From Rivularia sp. MS3 (lineage in GTDB: Bacteria > Cyanobacteriota > Cyanobacteriia > Cyanobacteriales > Nostocaceae): DNA of 64,000 bases. The DNA lies in NCBI GenBank assembly GCA_019192545.1, contig JAHCMI010000032.1, positions 1-64,000 of the forward strand. The letters are read 5' to 3'. Shown here piece by piece: positions 37,043-46,467 of this stretch (the stretch's first letter is position 1; every line of letters begins with the position of its first letter). The position numbers and the translations under genes are program-made. A model generated the notes under the pieces. That model was not told the DNA's origin and searched no databases. It worked only from the letters and a program-made list of their open reading frames with translations.

Positions 37043-37296
37043 CCACAATAAATATGAGGGGTACTAACTTAGTCCTCTTAAGAGGACTTTTGCGATGAGA
37101 CAGGGGTTTTCAACCCCTGGCGGATTAGATGCACGCCCCTCAAAATTAATGTGGCGGAGTATTAGTACTCCACCACAAAAGTTATGAGGGGTACCGACTT
37201 AGTCCTCTTGAGAGGACTTTTGCTGTGAGACAGGGGTTTTCAACCCCTGACGGATTAGATGCACGCCCCTCAAAATTAATGTGGCGGAGTATTAGT
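37043..37296. repeat. Two tandem copies of a 130-bp repeat
   Basis: Copies begin near 37043 and 37173 with a period of 130 bp. Each contains ACCACAA, GAGGGGTAC, the hairpin AGTCCTCTT-AAGAGGACTTTT, CAGGGGTTTTCAACCCCTG, GCACGCCCCTCAAAATTAAT and GTGGCGGAGTATTAGTA. Most differences lie in hairpin loops or are compensated, suggesting that structure is conserved. A partial unit (CATCAAAATTAATGTGGTGG) precedes copy 1, and ACCACAATAAATATG also occurs at 31987. No reading frame is present. Confidence 0.8.
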
Positions 37297-37320
37297 AACC
37301 AGTTGTTTACAAAAATCTAA

Positions 37321-38502
37321 CTAAATCATTACAGTTTGCTTTCGCAGACTTTTGACTGTAGAAACAAAGTGTTCGGCAACTCGATTAATTTCTTCGACTG
37401 TATTAAATCTTCCGATACCAAAACGAACGGAAGCATAAGCTAGCTTTTGAGAATGTCCTAATGCTGTTAAAACGTGGGAAGGTGCGGTATTAGTTGAGGA
37501 ACATGCCGAGCCAGAGGAAACCGCCATGATCGACTGCAATCCTAACATTAATGCCGAACCATCAACTCCCTCTACGCTGACATTTAGGTTTCCCGCTAAT
37601 CTTTGGGTAGGGTGCCCGTTGAGATAAACACCTTCTAACTGAGAAATCTGTTCCCACAAGTTTTGTCTGAGTTGAGCAATAAATTTATTTTCTTTAACTT
37701 GGTTTTGTAAAGCAATTTCTACAGCTTTGCCAAATCCCACAATTTGAGGTGTATATAATGTTCCAGACCTTATACCGCGCTCCTGACCGCCACCATGTAG
37801 CTGAGAAGCTAAAGCCACCCTGGGGTTGCGGCGACGCACGTACAAAGCACCGATACCTTTGGGTCCGTAAACTTTATGTGCTGTTAACGACATTAAGTCG
37901 ATATTCATTCTCTGTACGTCCAAAGGAATTTTACCAATTGCCTGAGCGCTATCTGAATGGAAAATAATATTGCCTTCGCCTTTGCTGCGATCGCGACATA
38001 TGGCACCGATTTCTGCTAGGGGTTGTAAAACCCCAATTTCGTTGTTAGCAGCCATGACTGAAACTAAAATAGTATCGTCGCGGATGGCTGTTTCTAAATC
38101 GTTAAGATTAATAATTCCATCTTGCTGTACGGGAAGAAAAGTAATGTCAAAGCCAAGTGTTTTTAAATAATTACAGGGATCTATAACTGCACTATGTTCT
38201 GTTGCAATCGCAATTATATGTTGCCCTTGAGAAAAATAAGTTTCTGCAACGCCTTTAATCGCTAAATTGTTCGCTTCTGTGGCACCGCTAGTAAAAATAA
38301 TTTCTTCTGGAGTCGCATTAATTGCTGCTGCAATTGTTTCTCGCGCCTTTTTAACGGCGGCTTCTGCTTCCCAACCGTAAATATGACTGATACTTGAAGC
38401 ATTGCCAAAATATTCGGTGAAGTAAGGTAGCATAGCATTTACTACTTTTTCATCGACTGGTGTTGTAGAGTGGCAATCAAGGTAGATGGGACGTTGGGGC
38501 AT
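37321..38502 (-). CDS. Cysteine desulfurase (NifS/IscS family)
   Basis: The 393-residue PLP enzyme has YLDCHSTTP at the N-terminus, FTSGATEANNLAIKG, HSDSAQAIGK, the PLP lysine Lys210 in LTAHKVYGPKG, and the catalytic Cys loop SSGSACSS. Together these support an IscS/NifS-type desulfurase that supplies persulfide sulfur for Fe-S clusters and tRNA thiolation. No nif or isc gene is adjacent, so the housekeeping IscS role is more likely than a NifS role (inference). Gene symbol left open. Confidence 0.93.
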   Translation of the reverse strand: MPQRPIYLDCHSTTPVDEKVVNAMLPYFTEYFGNASSISHIYGWEAEAAVKKARETIAAAINATPEEIIFTSGATEANNLAIKGVAETYFSQGQHIIAIATEHSAVIDPCNYLKTLGFDITFLPVQQDGIINLNDLETAIRDDTILVSVMAANNEIGVLQPLAEIGAICRDRSKGEGNIIFHSDSAQAIGKIPLDVQRMNIDLMSLTAHKVYGPKGIGALYVRRRNPRVALASQLHGGGQERGIRSGTLYTPQIVGFGKAVEIALQNQVKENKFIAQLRQNLWEQISQLEGVYLNGHPTQRLAGNLNVSVEGVDGSALMLGLQSIMAVSSGSACSSTNTAPSHVLTALGHSQKLAYASVRFGIGRFNTVEEINRVAEHFVSTVKSLRKQTVMI

Positions 38503-38812
38503 GGTTACGAATGTAACTATTGTGGAGATAATTTAAAAATTATAAAACGTTGGTTAATAGTTCACCACATCAAATTAATCTTCTAAATCCTCTTCCTCTG
38601 CGTACTCTGCGGTTATATTAATAAAGCCAACAAAACTAATAAAAACTAAAGAATGTTAAATGATTTTTCTAAATATAACCTTATTTGCTTATTGCAACTG
38701 ACAAAATACTTTTTTACAAAATACTTGCAGTAAAACGCTCGCGCTGGATATACGGAAATTTAGCGCGAACGTTATTACATAAATATGAATTTTTGAAAAA
38801 TAATGATACGAA
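38503..38812. other. Gap upstream of the cysteine desulfurase gene
   Basis: This is 310 nt of AT-rich sequence with no supported gene. It should contain the desulfurase promoter on the minus strand. I see no clear palindrome or promoter. Confidence 0.3.
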
Positions 38813-38968
38813 TTAAAAAGCGGCAAGCGATACAGCCACAGTAAATACACAAATGAATCCGATGGTTAAAAAAGCAATGGTGAAATAAGGAGCGCGATTA
38901 ATGCTATCCAAATACTCATTTCTTTTTCTATCTTCTTCTGTTAAATTTCCAAAATACATTTGTTTCAT
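38813..38968 (-). CDS. 51-residue single-helix membrane protein
   Basis: The reading frame begins MKQMYFGNLTEEDRKRNEYL, 8 nt after a strong AGGAG (complement of 38977-38981), and ends with a hydrophobic helix (FTIAFLTIGFICVFTVAVSL) and AAF. A charged N-terminal half followed by one membrane helix is a layout common to small photosynthetic and stress proteins. I do not recognise the family. The frame is intact, and the ribosome site is one of the best in the window, so it is likely real. Confidence 0.65.
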   Translation of the reverse strand: MKQMYFGNLTEEDRKRNEYLDSINRAPYFTIAFLTIGFICVFTVAVSLAAF

Positions 38969-39194
38969 GATTCTTTCTCCTTTGCTTAACCCTTGAAAAA
39001 GACAAGCTGTATAGCTACCGACTCATACTCTTTTACTTTAGCTATAACTCTGACTTTTATCGCTAAGGAATAAACAAATATCTACAAACATTTAGTTTTT
39101 GTAATTCATGAAAACATAACTTAAAGATTGGTTTGATTCGTACACGTTCATTATATATTTATAAGTTTATAGAATTACATATATCTTAAACTTA

Positions 39195-40664
39195 CTATTT
39201 CCGAATAACTGTAGTTTTAGCTAACATGTCATGTAAACCTTGTTTTTTTGAAGTAAACATCGTCATTATAAATCCTATCATTAAGACTAAAATTGAAAGC
39301 AACTTGCTCCAATACCTAATGTTAGCTTGCGTCAAAGAAATTCGTTCGTTATTTAAATCGACAACCTTAATACCTAAAAGTAATTTTCCTAAAGTGCCTT
39401 TTAATTTAGAACTTTCTAAACCAGTAAAATAAATCCAGTTTAAAACCAAATTGATAACGAGAGAAAATTGGGCGATCGCAGAAATATCGGGGGCTGACAA
39501 AATTAAACCACCTAAAAACCAGCCTGAAGCTCCAAATAAGCCTCCTGCCATGCTTTCTGAGGTAAATTCATTATCAAAACCAAGGGAAGAACTGAAAAAA
39601 CCGCCTGTGAATATACCTATTAACGATAAGAAGATAAAATCAACCTGATAAGCAAAAAATCTTCTGACAAAACTTACATAATTGTTTTTTTCTTTAGCTG
39701 CATAATCACCAGGAAGAATTGTAGGGGGTACGTTTCCTTGTAGTTGATTGTCTGGCTGACTTGCTGGCGGATAGCTATTAATTTCTGTCAGCTTTTGTAA
39801 TATAAATTGAGTATTTTTTGGTCGCGATGATGGTATGTGTTCCATCATTTGATTGAGTAAAGCTGCAAATTCTGGTTGAACTCCGAGTGTAGCTTCTTGC
39901 CATTTTAATTCCCCGGTTTGAGCATTATAAAAATCACCAGGCTCTCTTCCGGTAAGTAAGAAAACAAAAGTACGTCCTAAAGCAAAGAAATCCGATTGCT
40001 GAATTGCTTGTCCGTGCATTTGTTCTGAAGGAGAATAACCAGCAGTAATGATTCCGGTGACTTGTCCTTTTACCTGCTTTGCAATATAAGTTTGTGTAAC
40101 TTGACGAGCGCTACCAAAATCAATCAAAGCTAAACGACCATTAGGTCTTAACATAATGTTTGATGGTTTGATATCGCGATGAAAGAAATTTTGGCTGTGA
40201 ACTTGTTGCAAAATCTCAACAACCTCCCCCAACCATTGAATTGCTAGTTTTTCATCTATTGGACGTTGTTGTCGTTGTCTGATATATTCCCACAAATCCA
40301 ACCCTTCAATTTTTTCCATTACCAAACAATGAAGGGGTTCATTGCTGCTTCTAGAAAAATAAACAAAATAGCTATCGGATTCTACCTTGGGAATACCGGG
40401 ATGATTCAAAGACTTTAAAACCTCCGCTTCCCGTTGGAACAATTCCACCGCTTTGGGATGATTGTTAATCAGCACTTTTAATACTTGGTTGGTATTGCTT
40501 CGCGTTTCGTTAACCTCATAGGTTTTACCGAAGCCACCACCACCAAGTTCCTTGACTACCCGATAACGCCCTTCCAGCAGCAATTCCGAACCGCAACCAA
40601 AGCAAAATAGGGTATTGTCAGGATTTTCTGGCTTCTGACACAAAGGATTAATACAGAGGCTCAT
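39195..40664 (-). CDS. Serine/threonine kinase with zinc ribbon and RDD membrane domain
   Basis: The product has 489 residues from ATG 40664 (an upstream start gives MTPSVK first). A zinc-ribbon (CINPLCQ...FCFGCGSE) opens the protein. The Hanks-type kinase follows with Gly loop GGGGFGKTYE, Lys in VLKVLI, catalytic HRDIKPSN and DFGSAR. A linker and a C-terminal RDD domain (about 330-485) with several membrane helices end it. The kinase head is probably cytoplasmic and the RDD part membrane-embedded. It stands alone. Substrates are unknown. Confidence 0.9.
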   Translation of the reverse strand: MSLCINPLCQKPENPDNTLFCFGCGSELLLEGRYRVVKELGGGGFGKTYEVNETRSNTNQVLKVLINNHPKAVELFQREAEVLKSLNHPGIPKVESDSYFVYFSRSSNEPLHCLVMEKIEGLDLWEYIRQRQQRPIDEKLAIQWLGEVVEILQQVHSQNFFHRDIKPSNIMLRPNGRLALIDFGSARQVTQTYIAKQVKGQVTGIITAGYSPSEQMHGQAIQQSDFFALGRTFVFLLTGREPGDFYNAQTGELKWQEATLGVQPEFAALLNQMMEHIPSSRPKNTQFILQKLTEINSYPPASQPDNQLQGNVPPTILPGDYAAKEKNNYVSFVRRFFAYQVDFIFLSLIGIFTGGFFSSSLGFDNEFTSESMAGGLFGASGWFLGGLILSAPDISAIAQFSLVINLVLNWIYFTGLESSKLKGTLGKLLLGIKVVDLNNERISLTQANIRYWSKLLSILVLMIGFIMTMFTSKKQGLHDMLAKTTVIRK

Positions 40665-40817
40665 TTTTACGGATGGAGTCACAGCTTTACGTGCTAGTTT
40701 AACTCTCCTCGGATGTCAAGCAAGAGTAATTTCGCATCAGAAGCATGAAGAAGTCACGAAGAAGAGAAAGGATTTAGGAGTTAGGAGTTATTGCATTCCT
40801 AAATCCCGAAGTAACTT

Positions 40818-40850
40818 AGAAACCCGGTTTTTTGGAAAAACCGGGTTTCT
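40818..40850. terminator. Strong hairpin AGAAACCCGGTTTTT
   Basis: A 15-bp perfect stem (AGAAACCCGGTTTTT with AAAAACCGGGTTTCT) around a 3-nt loop. It lies in the 284-nt gap between the minus-strand DUF4336 gene (upstream in its direction) and the kinase gene, and may terminate DUF4336 transcription. The ACCGGGTTTCT arm recurs at 23531 and 23581. Confidence 0.6.
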
Positions 40851-40948
40851 GACAGTTGCGAGTTGGGAGTTGGGAATTAAAAATTAGAAGTTATCAAAAT
40901 AAACCTTTAATTTACCATCCACATCTTTCGGATGAAAATTGATAACTG

Positions 40949-41653
40949 CTAAGTGAACAAAACCCACTCATACCCTTTTTTGAGCTTTTCTTTGCCTGCT
41001 TTTTCAAGAATACTACCGTGAGCTACAATCACTCTTTCAAAGTCCCAATTAAGTACTGCTTGAATGGATTCTTTGACCTTTTCTTTTTCTCGTATTGCTA
41101 GTTTTTCTAATATTGAAGGCTCTAGTTTATTGTAACCTCCGACAACTCTCATAGTTAACTGAGTTGTAAACGGAAAACTATCATCAAAATGAAAAGCCGT
41201 ATCAGTTAAAATCAAAGTCCGACTTTCTCTATGAAAGAAAACAAGTTCATTTAAACTAGATACTCCTTTCAAGTCTAATATTTTAAATCCTTTGAATAAA
41301 AAATATTCAATTTCGTCTTGTTTGCCGAGTGTACCTTGACTCAGTACCTTGTCAATCTTAATATCTGGGCGCTTAGATTCTAAACCCGGAGCAGCACAAA
41401 TCTTAGCATTAGGATAAATAGACTGAAAATCCGAAATAGAAAGATGATGATAAAGATTAGGAGCAATTATCTGACTTACTTCTCCAATATCGTTGATTTG
41501 ATTAATAGTTGCTTCATCAACCATGATTGGAGAAATAACTACAATTTCACCGCTTTTTAGGCGAATAACAGTCATTCTCGTACCAACTTCTAATCCCCAA
41601 TATTTTAATTTTTGTTCGGCAACCCAGATGTTTCTATCTACTTTCTTGAGCAT
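40949..41653 (-). CDS. DUF4336 protein (metallo-beta-lactamase-like)
   Basis: The product has 234 residues from ATG 41653; a TTG two codons upstream is less likely. The DUF4336 pattern is MTVIRLKSGEIVVISPIMVD, IIAPNLYHHLSISDFQSIYP, VFFHRESRTLILTDTAFHFD and FERVIVAHGSIL. The HxxS and Asp/His positions resemble a degenerate metallo-beta-lactamase fold in which the full HxHxDH motif is not seen, so metal binding is doubtful. Function unknown; it stands alone. Confidence 0.8.
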   Translation of the reverse strand: MLKKVDRNIWVAEQKLKYWGLEVGTRMTVIRLKSGEIVVISPIMVDEATINQINDIGEVSQIIAPNLYHHLSISDFQSIYPNAKICAAPGLESKRPDIKIDKVLSQGTLGKQDEIEYFLFKGFKILDLKGVSSLNELVFFHRESRTLILTDTAFHFDDSFPFTTQLTMRVVGGYNKLEPSILEKLAIREKEKVKESIQAVLNWDFERVIVAHGSILEKAGKEKLKKGYEWVLFT

Positions 41654-41659
41654 AGTCAA

Positions 41660-42016
41660 TCACCTATAAGGGAACAAAACATAAGCATAAGAGACAGGAA
41701 GATTTAGGAGTAAGGAATTAGTCATTTAACTTTAGAGATTCGTTATTGACTAGCCACTACTCAATCGAGATTACCGCAATCTGCACCCTTATTGCATATG
41801 TACGGATGCATTAATTTACTAAAAAGCTAGTGCCTTACGGTCATAAAATAACTATTTTTTATACTTAGAATTAAAAGTATACAACTTCTACCAATGACTG
41901 ATGGCATTGTCTATTAGTGCGATTAGAATATAAAAAACTTTTCTGAAGCGTAATTATTTGTACGCAAAAAAATGTTTTCTATTTTACTATTATATATTTG
42001 AGCAAAGTTAATACAG
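41660..42016. other. Divergent gap between DUF4336 and the first MscS gene
   Basis: These 357 nt should contain promoters for both flanking genes. The sequence is AT-rich, with no clear hairpin or motif. Confidence 0.3.
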
Positions 42017-43603
42017 ATGAAAAAGAAACCGAAACGGAATTACTTAAACTATTTACAGCCAGTTACAGCTATAATTATTATCTTAATGCTGGTATTTAGC
42101 TTACAGTTATTACCAGCAGTGGCACAATCGAATCAATTTGCTCCAGTAGCCATTGATGGTAGACAAATTTTTAGAGTTAGTAATACTATTGATAAAAAAG
42201 CTCGAGAAAGGGCTGAAATTATTAATAACATCCTTCAAAATGCAGTTAATTCCGAACAAATTCCAGAAATAAAGGTTGAGAAAGGTGATAATATTGCAAA
42301 AATTAGAATTGGCGATCATCAGCACTTTACTATTACTAGTAAAGACGTAGTTGCTGGAGCAAATCCCAACGAGCAAGCCGAGAAATGGGCAGATGATATT
42401 CGCCTAAAGATAAATCAAGCCAGACAAGAAAGGAGTGAAGAATTTATTCGTAATACATTGTTTTTAAGTGCTATGCTTGTGGTGCTAACTGCCGCACTGC
42501 ATTGGGTTTTAGGAAGAGTTTGGAATATATTGCAGCGTAATATTGCACCTCTCATAACTTCTGAGGATTCTTCCGATCTAAATCAGCAACAAAGCACTTT
42601 AAATATATTATCCAAAGCAACTCTGTTATTAACCCGTACAGCACTTTGGATAGGTATAAGTCTTTATATAACCAATTTATTTCCCTTAACCAGACAGTGG
42701 AGTTATGATATTGCCCGAAATATATGGGTTAGCCTGACTTCGGATATATTCAAAGGCTTCGCTGTTACCGATATTTTAGTATTAATTGGGTTATTTCTAG
42801 GCTTAATGGTACTTTCGGGTGCCGTCACCAATATATTGCGATCGCGAATTTTGCGGTTACTGCGAATTAGTCGGGGAGCGCAAGAAGTCATCGCAATTGT
42901 TTTTAAATATACATTTATTGGAATAGGTTCAGTTGTTCTGCTCCAAATTTTTGGAGTTGATTTAAGTTCTTTAGCAATTTTAGCTAGTGCTTTAGGTGTC
43001 GGTATCGGCTTTGGTTTTCAAGATATTGCCAAAAACTTTGGTAGCGGACTTGTATTATTATTTGAAAGACCAATTCAAGTCGGTGATTTTATTGAAGTTG
43101 GCAAATATATGGGCAGCGTAGAAAGCATTGGTGCCCGTAGCGTGACTATTCGTACCTTAGATAGAGTTTCGATAATTGTACCGAATTCGCGTTTTTTAGA
43201 AGATGAAGTCATAAATTGGAGTCACCACAACCCGATTTCTCGGATTCACATACCGGTAGGAGTTTCTTATAGTGCTGATGTAAAAATCGTGAAAAAAGCA
43301 CTTTTAGAAGCAGGGAAAAATCATCCAGAAGTACTTTCAGTTCCCCAGCCTCAAGTACTTTTTAGCGGCTTCGGTGACAGTTCCTTAGATTTTGAACTAT
43401 TAGTATGGATAGACGCGCCCAGTCATCAAGTATCGATTAAAAGTGATTTATGTTTCCGAATTGAAGCAACCTTAAAACAATATCATATTGAAATCCCATT
43501 CCCACAAAGAGACTTGCATTTACGTACCGGCGAATTACCTATCAAACTTTCCCCCGAAATAGAACAAGCTATATTACGACAACAGAATGGGCATAGGGCA
43601 TAA
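42017..43603 (+). CDS. MscS-family mechanosensitive channel (long form)
   Basis: The 528-residue protein has an N-terminal signal-like helix (about 18-35), a periplasmic domain to about 150, then helices at about 155-175, 200-220, 250-275 and the pore-lining region. The MscS motif SSLAILASALGVGIGFGFQDIAKNFGSG and FERPIQVGDFIEVG are clear, followed by the beta domain (SIGARSVTIRTLDRVSIIVP) and C-terminal alpha/beta domain. It opens on membrane tension to release solutes during osmotic downshock. Two more MscS-type genes lie downstream on the opposite strand. The extended periplasmic N-terminus is unlike E. coli MscS (286 aa). Confidence 0.9.
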   Translation: MKKKPKRNYLNYLQPVTAIIIILMLVFSLQLLPAVAQSNQFAPVAIDGRQIFRVSNTIDKKARERAEIINNILQNAVNSEQIPEIKVEKGDNIAKIRIGDHQHFTITSKDVVAGANPNEQAEKWADDIRLKINQARQERSEEFIRNTLFLSAMLVVLTAALHWVLGRVWNILQRNIAPLITSEDSSDLNQQQSTLNILSKATLLLTRTALWIGISLYITNLFPLTRQWSYDIARNIWVSLTSDIFKGFAVTDILVLIGLFLGLMVLSGAVTNILRSRILRLLRISRGAQEVIAIVFKYTFIGIGSVVLLQIFGVDLSSLAILASALGVGIGFGFQDIAKNFGSGLVLLFERPIQVGDFIEVGKYMGSVESIGARSVTIRTLDRVSIIVPNSRFLEDEVINWSHHNPISRIHIPVGVSYSADVKIVKKALLEAGKNHPEVLSVPQPQVLFSGFGDSSLDFELLVWIDAPSHQVSIKSDLCFRIEATLKQYHIEIPFPQRDLHLRTGELPIKLSPEIEQAILRQQNGHRA

Positions 43604-44152
43604 GGTATAAGAATTAAATATATTTGAAAGCATCTGATATTTATAAAAATATCTGTAATGGGAGCGTCTTGCTCCCATTTACAGCGGTTTGCAAATAAAT
43701 GAGGTACAAAATTATAGTCTGAAATGATTGTAGGGTGGGCATTCTTACCCGCAACAATGTACCTCACTAATCTGAAATATGCTGTATATTCCCTACTTAC
43801 ATAAATCAAATAAATCAAAAGCTCATATCTATAAAAATAGCGGGCAGGATGCCCGCACTACGAAACATAAAATTGTACCCAGTAATAACTTTAATTAAGT
43901 GGATAAGTAAGTCGGCATTAAAAAATCAAGGTATATCATTGCCAGTGGAACAAAATGCAACAAAGCATTCACCGTTAGGATGTGGATCATCCCAAGGATT
44001 TGATAGCTATTTACATTCTGTTACATGGTTCGTTTGGTTTGTGCCGACTTACTTAGGCGCAATTAACTATAAGATAAAACCTCACCCTCAATCCCTCTCC
44101 TTATTAAGGAGAGGGAAGTAACACAGAAGAATAATATTTTATATTTAAAATT
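43604..44152. other. Intergenic region between convergent MscS genes
   Basis: At 43657-43679 AATGGGAGC and GCTCCCATT form a 9-bp stem with a 5-nt loop, 53 nt after the first MscS stop; it has no T-run but could terminate that gene. The rest holds short repeats (GTAGGGTGGGCATTCTTACC, GGCAGGATGCCCGC) and a dispersed repeat related to 11506-11562. The plus-strand frame at 43849 is repeat-derived and not called. Confidence 0.5.
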
Positions 44153-45358
44153 CTAAATTGTTACCGGAGCTTCAATATAAATATTCGGCTCTTGCATAAC
44201 GAACTCAATCCCAAAATTATTTAATTTCTGAGAAACCTTTTCGTTCGCTAAATTTACTAATTGCTTTCTTAGCTCAAGAGAATTTTGATTTGAACCTAAA
44301 AGAAAGAAAGTAATTCTAGCTCTAGTACGTTCTGGTTGTGAATTTTTATCGGTAGCAAGCAGAGTCGTTGAAGGATTAATTTCTTCTACGTTTTCAACTT
44401 TTTGATTATGGTTGATAGCTAAATTATCATTTAAGTTGAAGCCTTCAAAAACTACTTTTGTAGTGTCAGGCTCGACTCCAAAAAGCGATTCCATACTTTC
44501 TTCAACAACTTGTCTTACTAAAGCCTGTCCTTTATCTAATAGCTTCTGATTAAAGTCAAGATAAAGCAATACCATGACTTTTTTACCGCGAGTCACATTT
44601 TCGACTTCCACATTAGCTAATATCGAGTTAGGCACGATTACCAAAGTGCTTTTACCAGAAGAACGAATTTTTGTAGAACGAAATCCGATAGATTCAACTC
44701 TTCCATAAATACCATCGGTAAACTTACCACCTGGAGGTAAATGTATATATTCACCCGTGGTAAAAGGTCTGTCTAAATATATAACAATAGTACCTAAAAA
44801 TTGCTCTAAAGTTTTTTGAGCAGCAAACGCAACAGCTAATCCACCAATTCCCAAACCGGTAATTAAGCCAATCAAATTAAATCGCTCGTTGGCAAAAACG
44901 AAAACTGCAATAAATCCTATAGCAATATTAACTACAGTTTCAAATATCAACAGTAAATCATCTGCTTGATACCCTAGTTTGCGAATTAAAGTAATTCCAT
45001 AAGTTCTAATTAACTGTCGAAAAACACCAGAAGCTAATATAGCAATGCTAATAATAACGGCTAAGTCTGTGACATTTTTGAGAAACTCATAAAATCCTTT
45101 GTAGGGAGCAATTAAACCTAAAGATAACAAAATTAGAATAGAGGTTCCAGCCCATTTTAATGGCTGGCGATTTGTATAGATTAACTTTTGATAGATATCA
45201 GTGAGTTGCGGAGGTAAGAAACGCCTGATAGCTAACTGAATTATTGAAGGAGTATATCTACCAATAAAAAAAGCAGCTATTACACACAGGACAAATATTT
45301 CTAAGTTACGAATATCTTCTCGTAGTAGAAACTCGGGTATTTGTTTAATAATATTCAT
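44153..45358 (-). CDS. MscS-like mechanosensitive channel 2
   Basis: The 401-residue protein has four or five helices before the MscS pore helix (IGLITGLGIGGLAVAFAAQKTL) and the DRPFTTGEYIHLPPGGK motif, then the beta domain (RVESIGFRSTKIRSSGKSTL) and a C-terminal alpha/beta region ending in YIEAPVTI. It is 8 nt after the neighbouring MscS gene and shares its C-terminal end (YxxAPVTI), so the two arose by duplication and are co-transcribed. Confidence 0.9.
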   Translation of the reverse strand: MNIIKQIPEFLLREDIRNLEIFVLCVIAAFFIGRYTPSIIQLAIRRFLPPQLTDIYQKLIYTNRQPLKWAGTSILILLSLGLIAPYKGFYEFLKNVTDLAVIISIAILASGVFRQLIRTYGITLIRKLGYQADDLLLIFETVVNIAIGFIAVFVFANERFNLIGLITGLGIGGLAVAFAAQKTLEQFLGTIVIYLDRPFTTGEYIHLPPGGKFTDGIYGRVESIGFRSTKIRSSGKSTLVIVPNSILANVEVENVTRGKKVMVLLYLDFNQKLLDKGQALVRQVVEESMESLFGVEPDTTKVVFEGFNLNDNLAINHNQKVENVEEINPSTTLLATDKNSQPERTRARITFFLLGSNQNSLELRKQLVNLANEKVSQKLNNFGIEFVMQEPNIYIEAPVTI

Positions 45359-45366
45359 AGTTACCT

Positions 45367-46464
45367 CTAGATTGTAACGGGGGCATCTACATAGATAGTT
45401 GGCTCTTCAATTTCAAAATCAATACCATATCCTTTAAGCTTTTGATTAATAGTTTCCGTTGCCATATCAAGCAATTGACGGCGCAATTCCATTGATACTT
45501 TGCCAGAATCTAAGATAAATAAGCTGACTTGAGCTTGAGTTTTTAGTAGAGTGTCTTGATTTGTCGTTCTAAAGTCTATTCGAGTACTGCGGGAATCCAG
45601 TCCAAAAATATCTTTTGTACTCGTCAAAACCACTTGCTGTATTAATGCTTGTTCTTTCGGTTCAACTTTACGATTGAAGTTTAAATAAAGAATAGAAATA
45701 ATCTTTTTTGCGCCAGAGAAATTTTCAATATTCATTTGGGTGAGAGAATTATTCGGAATTACGATTACCGTTCCTTTTCCCGAAGTCCGAATTTTTGTAG
45801 AGCGCCATCCGATAGATTCAACTCGCCCAAAAGTTCCGTCTGGTAAGCCAATATAATCATCGATATAAAAAGGATGATCTACATATAATACGACACCACT
45901 TAGAAGCTGCTCTATTGTTGTTTTCGATGCAAAAGCAAATGCAACGCCCCCAATACCCAAGCTAGCTAATAAGCTTAAAATATTAATATTATGGGTTACA
46001 GCAAAGAAAATAATCCCGGCAAAAACAATTGTGAAGTAAGCCGTATACTTTCCTAAATTTAATAGTTCGCTATTTGCTTTCCGACCACTTTTGAGAGCGG
46101 ATTCTAAAATATAATCATCTATATACTTACCAAATATTCTAATAACTAGCCAGCAAGCTTCTATAGTCAAAATAAAGCTAATAATCTTTTCTATAAATGG
46201 ATAGTCATCTAGCACCGGGATAAACAAGGCAGCAATATCTAAAAAACCTAAACCGAAAGCAATTCCAATTAAATGTCTGTAAGGATGCAATAATTTTTCG
46301 ATTTTCCCCCCGACTTCAGGAGAAATAAATAGACTCAAACAAAACTTAGCTATGCGAGGAAAAATACAGCCAACAAAAAATGCAAGCGAGCTAAGAACTC
46401 CGATAAAAAAAGTCAACTGAATCTTGGGACTAAATAAAATATTATTTGACAACAGTTCCATCAT
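45367..46464 (-). CDS. MscS-like mechanosensitive channel 1
   Basis: The product has 365 residues from ATG 46464; the codon before is TTG and the next one is a second ATG. It has about four helices, the pore segment LSLLASLGIGGVAFAFASKT, the YVDHPFYIDDYIGLPDG motif and RVESIGWRSTKIRTSGKGT, and it ends YVDAPVTI. It is the first gene of the two-gene MscS unit. The conserved Gly/Ala pattern of the pore helix indicates a functional channel. Confidence 0.9.
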   Translation of the reverse strand: MMELLSNNILFSPKIQLTFFIGVLSSLAFFVGCIFPRIAKFCLSLFISPEVGGKIEKLLHPYRHLIGIAFGLGFLDIAALFIPVLDDYPFIEKIISFILTIEACWLVIRIFGKYIDDYILESALKSGRKANSELLNLGKYTAYFTIVFAGIIFFAVTHNINILSLLASLGIGGVAFAFASKTTIEQLLSGVVLYVDHPFYIDDYIGLPDGTFGRVESIGWRSTKIRTSGKGTVIVIPNNSLTQMNIENFSGAKKIISILYLNFNRKVEPKEQALIQQVVLTSTKDIFGLDSRSTRIDFRTTNQDTLLKTQAQVSLFILDSGKVSMELRRQLLDMATETINQKLKGYGIDFEIEEPTIYVDAPVTI

Positions 46465-46467
46465 CAA

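Noticed and set aside
43849-44121. Plus-strand frame of 90 codons between the MscS genes
   Set aside because: Starts inside a GGCAGGATGCCCGC repeat and ends in the AAGGAGAGGG repeat; no motif.
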